Shown here in pieces: positions 58,807 through 64,000 of a stretch of DNA of 64,000 nt. The notes under the pieces are model-generated. The model searched no databases. It saw only the letters and a list, made by a program, of their open reading frames with translations, and was not told where the DNA came from. The number at the start of each line of letters is the position of its first letter. Within the stretch, counting starts at the first letter, position 1. The stretch spans positions 1-64,000 of the forward strand of contig CAIOLO010000082.1 of NCBI GenBank assembly GCA_903859155.1, given 5' to 3'. Made by a program: the position numbers and the translations under genes. Origin of the DNA: an uncultured beta proteobacterium. GTDB taxonomy: Bacteria; Pseudomonadota; Gammaproteobacteria; Burkholderiales; SG8-39.

Positions 58807-61244
58807 GCCGCCCCGCCTTCGAGTGCGACTTCGATGTCGATGGTCGTGCCGACGCCCTCGGTGCCGGTGATTTCGAAACGCCCGCCCAGCATCGCCACCC
58901 GCTCGCGCATCCCGAGCAATCCGAAATTGCGTCCCGCCACGACGTTGGTCTGCAGAAAACCCTTGCCGTCGTCGATCACCTGCAGGTGCAATCGCCCGTC
59001 GCACTCGCGCAGGTCGATGCCGGCCTGGGAGGCGCCCGAATGACGGATGATGTTGGTCAGCGCCTCTTGCAGGAGGCGAAACAGCGCGATGGCGTGCAGT
59101 TCGTCCAGCGCGATCTCGCTCACGGGCAGGTTCACGCTGCAGACGATGCCGCTCCTTTGCGTGAATTGGTCTGCGAGCCAGGCGATGGCCGCACCCAGGC
59201 CCTGGTCGAGCGCGGGCGGGCGCAGATTGAGGACGGTGCTGCGCGTCATGGCGATCGCCTGGTCGATCTGGTGCATGACATACGCCGCCTGCGTCTTGAG
59301 CGCGTCCTCCCCGGGTGCGATGCGCAGCGCCATGGCCGACAGATGCAGCTTCATCCCGGTCAGCACCTGGCCGAGTTCGTCGTGCAACTCGCGCGCGATA
59401 CGGATGCGCTCCTCCTCGCGCACCGACTCCCGGTTGGTGCTGACCACGCGCAGCAGTTGCCGCGTATCGTTCAGCGCCAGTTCGCTCGCCTTCGCCGCAG
59501 TCACGTCGGTGGCGATGCCCTCCCAGAGCAGGGCTGCGTCGCCGCTCGCTCTGGGCGTGGCGCGCAACTGCACCCAGCGCAACTCGCCTTGCGGGCCGGT
59601 CACCTGTCCGACCCAGGACCACAGCGAAAACGTTTGCGCCGAGCGTTCGAGCGACTGCAGGAACGATTCGCTGTCCTCCTCGTGGATGAGCGAAAACAGC
59701 GTCTCCAACGTGCGCGGCAGGCCCTCGGCTGCGAATCCGAACAGCTCGCGCGCACCGGGGCTGACATAGGTAAAGCGGTATTCCTCGCCGCACTGCGTGA
59801 GCTCGAACACCATGCCCGGAACGTTCGAGGTGATCGCGCCCAGCCTGTCCCTGACCCGCCGCAGTTCGCCTTGCAGGCCCTGGCGCTCGAATTCCACGCT
59901 CTTGGACAGGTCCATTTCCAGCTGCTTGCGCGCGCTGATGTCGATGTGGGTGCCGATCATGCGCAGGGGTTCTCCCCTCTCGCTCCAGGCACAGACCACG
60001 CTCCGCGCCTGTATCCACAGCCAGCGTCCCTGCTTGTGCCGCAGCCGGTGCTCGACGCTGTGGACGGCCGTTTTGCCCTCCAGCACTTCCTGAATGCCGG
60101 CCATGGCACCGGGCAGGTCCTCCGGATGGACAAGCGCCGTCAGCGACTCCAGCCGGGGCGCGAGTTCGCCGCGGGAGAAGCCGGCCAGTTCCAGCCAGCG
60201 ATCCGAGAAGTGCATCGCTCCGCTGCCGATATCCCAGTCGATTACGCCTGCTCCCACCACGTCGACGGCGAATTTCCAGCGAACTTCGCTCTGCTGCAAG
60301 GCGATCTCCGCATTCTTGCGCTCGGTGATGTCCAGCGAAATTCCGCCGATGAGAGAAGTCTGCCCCCGCCGCGGGATGCTGAACTTGTGCGTCTGGTAGA
60401 TCCTCAGTCGCCCATCCGCGCCTGGTATTTTCTCCTCCACACACACCACCCCGCTTCTGGCGATTAGCCTGTCGTCGGCGATCATTTTTTCAGCCATTTC
60501 AGGCGGAAACAGTTCGCGAGCGGTTTTTCCAATCCAGGTTCGAGCTCCGAGCACATCTTCCATGTAGCGATTGGCATAGAGCGCGGTGCTGTCCTGATCC
60601 ATGATGAACGCTGCCGCCGGAAGCGCGCCCATGAACGCCCTGAAGCGATCCTCGCTCTCGGTCAGATCACGCAGCATGCGCTCGCGCTCGGGGTTGTCGC
60701 TCAGGGCGATGCGCTGTTCCTGCGCGCCGTCGGCGCCCTGCGTGACGGTGGTCTCCAGGTGCGCCCAGAATGGCGTGCCGTCTATCCTCGCCATGCGCAA
60801 CTCGCACGACTGCGGTTCACCGGTTTGGATGAGGCGCTTGCGCAGCAGGTAGTAGCCCTCCTGCGCTTCGGCCAAGAGGAAACGGGTGATCGGCTGGCGC
60901 AGCAGCGCCTCGCGGGTCGTGCCAAGCAGGGTGGTGGCGGCGAGGTTGGCCTGCACGATCAGCCCGGTTGCGTCGACGCTGCAATAGCCCACCGGCGCCT
61001 GATCGTAGAGGTCGAAATAGCGTGCCCGCGCCGCGTCGAGTTTTTGTTGCGCCTGTTGCAACTCCTCGTTTTGCATCTCCAGTTCGATCTGATGCACGCG
61101 CAGCTCGTGCAGCACCTCCTGTGCTGCCTGTGGCCACAGTGACTCAGGGTTTTGGGGCGACTGCGCCGCATTTGTTCGCACCGCCGCCTCCGCCTGCAGG
61201 CGCCGCTTGGCGTCGTGGCCGGGGCGATTGTCGTTGCTGATCAT
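58803..61244 (-). CDS. PAS-domain sensor histidine kinase, NarL-partner type (HisKA_3)
   Basis: An 813-residue cytoplasmic kinase with no membrane helix. An N-terminal helix (ELRVHQIELEMQNEELQQAQ) of a type often seen before PAS domains is followed by four PAS/PAC repeats (about 72-185, 200-310, 320-440 and 470-585), with PAC endings such as IGGISLDITERK. HisKA_3 has the histidine at 621 (ARELHDELGQVLTGMK). The ATPase domain has DDGKGF and RNFGLLGMRERV. It pairs with the NarL-type regulator directly downstream. The ligand is unknown. Confidence 0.94.
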   Translation of the reverse strand: MISNDNRPGHDAKRRLQAEAAVRTNAAQSPQNPESLWPQAAQEVLHELRVHQIELEMQNEELQQAQQKLDAARARYFDLYDQAPVGYCSVDATGLIVQANLAATTLLGTTREALLRQPITRFLLAEAQEGYYLLRKRLIQTGEPQSCELRMARIDGTPFWAHLETTVTQGADGAQEQRIALSDNPERERMLRDLTESEDRFRAFMGALPAAAFIMDQDSTALYANRYMEDVLGARTWIGKTARELFPPEMAEKMIADDRLIARSGVVCVEEKIPGADGRLRIYQTHKFSIPRRGQTSLIGGISLDITERKNAEIALQQSEVRWKFAVDVVGAGVIDWDIGSGAMHFSDRWLELAGFSRGELAPRLESLTALVHPEDLPGAMAGIQEVLEGKTAVHSVEHRLRHKQGRWLWIQARSVVCAWSERGEPLRMIGTHIDISARKQLEMDLSKSVEFERQGLQGELRRVRDRLGAITSNVPGMVFELTQCGEEYRFTYVSPGARELFGFAAEGLPRTLETLFSLIHEEDSESFLQSLERSAQTFSLWSWVGQVTGPQGELRWVQLRATPRASGDAALLWEGIATDVTAAKASELALNDTRQLLRVVSTNRESVREEERIRIARELHDELGQVLTGMKLHLSAMALRIAPGEDALKTQAAYVMHQIDQAIAMTRSTVLNLRPPALDQGLGAAIAWLADQFTQRSGIVCSVNLPVSEIALDELHAIALFRLLQEALTNIIRHSGASQAGIDLRECDGRLHLQVIDDGKGFLQTNVVAGRNFGLLGMRERVAMLGGRFEITGTEGVGTTIDIEVALEGGAA

Positions 61245-61673
61245 TGCAGGATTTTTGCGCGCCGGCTAGGCCGCCTTCATCCGCGCGGTGGTCAAAATCG
61301 CATGCATTTTGCCAGGGGCGCTTGCTATGGGTTTTCTGCTTGCCACGAAAATCCCTTTGCGTGAATTGACACGCTTACGTGGTCATCGTACGCCCAATGA
61401 GAGGATCAGGCCCTTTTTTCTTGGCGGCAGATGATGGGTTCCTGACGGGCGCCGAAATGTATTTCTCCAGTGGGCAGCACAGCGGATAACGCGAATCATT
61501 GTTCAGCCCCGGGCGCAAATGGCGATGCATGGCGTTACCCGTTGACGCGATTGCTAGCCCGGAGGGCGACGCGGATATAATAAAAACTTACCCGCCAACT
61601 TTCTGATCGTAGATCTCCAGCCATGAGTCCAACCATCGTCCACTGTTGTGATCGTAAGCGATCGGTCTCGTCC
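61245..61673. other. Intergenic region before the Bug protein gene
   Basis: About 430 bases dividing the leftward signalling genes from the rightward transporter-hydrolase pair. It contains TATAAT at about 61576 with no matching -35. No gene or repeat is recognised. Confidence 0.5.
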
Positions 61674-62651
61674 ATGTTTCCCTCCCGACGTGCAATGAAA
61701 TATTGCCTATGGCTGATCGGCGTGGGCTTGGCGCAATATGCATCTGCCCAAGCGTGGCCGACCAAACCCACGCGCATCGTATCCACCTTCGCGGTCGGCA
61801 GTGCCGCCGATACCGCCATTCGTGCCACCAGCCAAAAGGTGAGCGAATCCGTCGGTCAGCCACTGGTAGTGGAAGTTATTGCCGGTGCCGGCGGCATGTT
61901 GGGCGGTGCCACCGTGGCTCGCGCATTGCCCGATGGGCATACGCTGCTATTTTCAGAATTGATGGCCAACAGCATCGTAGGCTGGGTACACAAGAACCCG
62001 TCCTACGATCCAGTGCGGGATTTCACCCCGATCAGCCACCTTTTCGAAGGACTGCTGTCGCTGGTGGCATCCAACAACACGCCGTTCACCAATATGAAGG
62101 AGATTATCGAATACGCCCGCGCCAATCCGGGCAAACTCGCTTATGGCTCTAATGGGGTGGGCGCCCAAAACCACCTGCAAATGGAGTTGATCAAACAGCT
62201 TCTGAATCTCGATATTACGCACATCCCCTATAAAGGCGGAACTGGCGCGGTTCCGGATGTTATCGCCGGGCAAATCCCGCTGCTATTTGTCGCCTATGGC
62301 ACGGCGCTCATTAACCAGCGCGCCGGAAAACTCAAGGTTATAGGGTTGGTGGAGGCCAGGCGCCGGCCTGAACTGCCGGATATTCCCGCCATCGGCGAAG
62401 ACATTTCAGGCTTCGAGAAGATTCCCGCCGCCATCATCCTTTTCGGACCCGCGAAGATGCCTGACCCGCTCGCCAATCGGATTCATGCGGAAATGGCCAA
62501 AGCCATTGCCCTTCCCGACATCCGGGAAAGGTTGAAGCAAATCAATTTCAACGCGCCAGTGAGCACGCCGGGGCAAGTCACAGAACTGCGGCGCCGAGTC
62601 ATGGAAATCATGCCGCGCGCCATCAAGGCTGCGGGCATACAACCCGAATAG
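61674..62651 (+). CDS. Bug/TctC-family tripartite tricarboxylate transporter substrate-binding protein
   Basis: About 325 residues, a periplasmic solute-binding protein for small carboxylates. A signal peptide (KYCLWLIGVGLAQYASAQA) is followed by WPTKPTRIV, the typical Bug opening. Other family text includes VIAGAGGMLGG, LAYGSNGVGAQNHL, and IPYKGGTGAVPDVIAGQIPLLF. Three in-frame ATGs (61623, 61674, 61695) lack clear ribosome sites; 61674 and 61695 both give a normal signal peptide. No TctA or TctB membrane genes are nearby, as is common for Bug proteins. Confidence 0.87.
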   Translation: MFPSRRAMKYCLWLIGVGLAQYASAQAWPTKPTRIVSTFAVGSAADTAIRATSQKVSESVGQPLVVEVIAGAGGMLGGATVARALPDGHTLLFSELMANSIVGWVHKNPSYDPVRDFTPISHLFEGLLSLVASNNTPFTNMKEIIEYARANPGKLAYGSNGVGAQNHLQMELIKQLLNLDITHIPYKGGTGAVPDVIAGQIPLLFVAYGTALINQRAGKLKVIGLVEARRRPELPDIPAIGEDISGFEKIPAAIILFGPAKMPDPLANRIHAEMAKAIALPDIRERLKQINFNAPVSTPGQVTELRRRVMEIMPRAIKAAGIQPE

Positions 62652-62660
62652 GAGCAGAAC

Positions 62661-63632
62661 ATGCCGGAACTCGCACCTGAGGTACGCGAAGCCCTGGAAC
62701 GCGTGAGAAAGGCCGCGCCAAACCTGCGTTCGGGCGACATCACGCCGCAAGAGTCTCGCGCCATGCAATTGAAATACTTACCCGCCTTCACGCGCTTGCC
62801 CTTGCGCGACATGGAAAAGGTGGAAGACCGGAGCATTCCGGGCCCCGGCGGTCCCATCGCCATCCGCATATGCACGCCCAAATCCTCCATGCCGGGTGGC
62901 ACCGCGCGGCCGGTATGCTTGTTTTTTCACACTGGCGGATTCGTCTTCGGGAGTCTGGACAGCGACGACCCGCAATGCCGTCATCTGGCTGATGCCTCGG
63001 GTTGCATCATGGTTTCGGTGGACTATCGCCTGGCGCCGGAGAATAAGTTTCCCAGCGCCTGTGAAGACGCGATCGCTGCTTGGGATTGGATCACCACGCA
63101 CGCCAAGGAAATCGGGGGAGACGGCGTGCGCTTCGCCGTCTCAGGCGGCAGCGCCGGGGGCAATCTCACCGCGAACGTTTGCCGCCACGCGCGCGACCGG
63201 GGCGCTATCACACCCGTATTTCAGTTGGTTTTTGTTGGCGGTTTCAACGTGCCGCACGGCAGCGTGGCATCGCATGCCTTGCATTCGCTGGGCGGCAGCA
63301 ACGAGGAATTTGCAAGAATGGTGAGAACCGCCTACATCCGCAGCGAGGCGGATCAAAAAGACATCCGCTACGCGCCGCTCATATCCAATGACTTCAATAA
63401 TTTCCCGCCGGCGATGGTTGTGGTCGGAGAATGCGATGGCATGCGCGACGAAGGCGCGCTGTATTCGCAAAAGCTTAAGGCGAGCGGCGTTACCGTGGAG
63501 TTGTATGAAGCTCGTGGCCAGGTACACCAGGTGTTCTCCTGGGCCGGAGCGTTTCCGGAAGGACCGAAGGTCATCGAGCGCGGTGGCGCGGCATTGCGCA
63601 GCGCGATGACGGACGTTAGCCGCGCCTCTTGA
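62661..63632 (+). CDS. Alpha/beta hydrolase, hormone-sensitive-lipase (HSL) family
   Basis: A 323-residue esterase-like enzyme. The oxyanion motif is FFHTGGFVFG instead of the usual HGGG, the nucleophile elbow is GGSAGGN instead of GDSAGGN, the acid is in VVGECDGMRDEG and the histidine in GQVHQVFSW. The catalytic triad is thus complete, but two signature positions are altered. GGAG precedes the ATG, and it starts 10 bases after the Bug protein, so the two are one operon. It may process the ester or lactone form of the Bug ligand (inference). Confidence 0.87.
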   Translation: MPELAPEVREALERVRKAAPNLRSGDITPQESRAMQLKYLPAFTRLPLRDMEKVEDRSIPGPGGPIAIRICTPKSSMPGGTARPVCLFFHTGGFVFGSLDSDDPQCRHLADASGCIMVSVDYRLAPENKFPSACEDAIAAWDWITTHAKEIGGDGVRFAVSGGSAGGNLTANVCRHARDRGAITPVFQLVFVGGFNVPHGSVASHALHSLGGSNEEFARMVRTAYIRSEADQKDIRYAPLISNDFNNFPPAMVVVGECDGMRDEGALYSQKLKASGVTVELYEARGQVHQVFSWAGAFPEGPKVIERGGAALRSAMTDVSRAS

Positions 63633-63646
63633 CTTGCGGTGCGTCT

Positions 63647-63672
63647 GGCCCCTGACTGAACGGGTCTTTTTT
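63647..63672 (+). terminator. Weak terminator after the hydrolase gene
   Basis: GGCCC pairs with GGGTC around a 10-base loop, followed by six T. Confidence 0.4.
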
Positions 63673-63794
63673 CTATGGCCGGAAACCCGGGGTCGGCGCG
63701 GTTTTCGCGGACCGGGCGTACGATGGCAAGCGCATCGGGGTCGGGACCGGCGCTTGCAGCGCGCTGTTATCCGGCCTGAAAACAAGGTTCACCG

Positions 63795-64000
63795 ATGGCA
63801 TTGAACGGCATGAACGAATCCGATGAGGCCGATGCGTCAGCTTCGCTCAGGGAACCGCGCCTGTGGCGGAACAACGGCTGGACCGCCCGCGTGATCAAGA
63901 ACGAAGACGATGAGGGTTGGGCCGTCGCGATGATCAAGGACGGCGAATCCGAGCCGGCGCTGGTCGGTCCCTGGACGATGGGGCGCGACAAAAAGAACCC
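63795..64000 (+). CDS. Conserved hypothetical protein, N-terminal part
   Basis: An open frame of 68 codons that runs off the right edge. After an acidic leader it reads PRLWRNNGWTARVIKNEDDEG and PALVGPWTMGRDKKNP, text I recognise from a conserved betaproteobacterial hypothetical family of unknown function. AAGG lies ahead of the ATG at 63795; an in-frame ATG at 63810 is an alternative start. The minus-strand frame over the same region is rejected. Confidence 0.75.
   Translation, partial: MALNGMNESDEADASASLREPRLWRNNGWTARVIKNEDDEGWAVAMIKDGESEPALVGPWTMGRDKKN

Noticed and set aside
58168-60444. A 758-codon reading that ends as the response regulator
   Set aside because: Its first two-thirds run through the kinase gene out of frame. 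The regulator really starts at the GTG at 58806.

Overview
The window is a high-GC, gene-dense stretch of a Gram-negative chromosome, most likely a betaproteobacterium (Rhodocyclales, Nitrosomonadales or Burkholderiales; I cannot go lower). The reasons are LPS heptosyltransferase and Kdo-transferase genes converging on a pcm-rhodanese-tolC operon, glnA followed by a DUF4124 gene and ntrBC, a pyruvate dehydrogenase operon whose E3 carries its own lipoyl domain, and a Bug-type solute-binding protein. No rRNA, CRISPR array, intact insertion sequence or prophage is visible.

Layout. 1-5.6 kb: envelope genes (rfbB start, a WaaE-type glycosyltransferase, waaC, waaA, tolC) plus pcm and a rhodanese. 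5.7-9.2 kb: thiC behind a TPP riboswitch, uppP, and a second rhodanese. 9.2-14.2 kb: a nitrogen-control block with two NtrC-like enhancer sites, two sigma-54-like promoters, glnA and its terminator, a secreted DUF4124 protein, and ntrB and ntrC. 14.3-20.7 kb: aceB, xthA, a secreted glutaredoxin-like protein, prlC and folD. 20.9-27.6 kb: aceE-aceF-lpdA-rpiA. 27.6-36.4 kb: yggX, argA, rsmE, typA, a fumarylacetoacetate-hydrolase-family gene, dadA, nudC and a beta-hydroxyacid dehydrogenase. 36.5-48 kb: central carbon and purine genes tktA-gapA-pgk-pyk-fba-purC-purE-tsaC, interrupted on the opposite strand by a two-gene DGQHR module. 48-50.1 kb: a SapC-family gene, tRNA-Ala(CGC), a toxin-gene remnant and a surface-adhesin-E-like protein. 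50.3-61.2 kb: a minus-strand signalling island with two large hybrid histidine kinases, a small coupled ORF, and a NarL-type response regulator and kinase pair. 61.6-64 kb: a Bug solute-binding protein, an HSL-type hydrolase and the start of a conserved hypothetical gene.

How it fits together. The glycolytic and pentose-phosphate genes feed pyruvate to the pyruvate dehydrogenase operon. NtrBC, encoded just downstream of glnA, probably act on the enhancer and sigma-54 sites upstream of it. The gapA promoter carries an FNR-type box at the activating position and a perfect dyad around its -10, suggesting redox or metabolite control of lower glycolysis. The parts that look least routine are the DGQHR module between pgk and pyk, the chained sensor-kinase island with its duplicated GAF module, and the decayed toxin gene beside tRNA-Ala.
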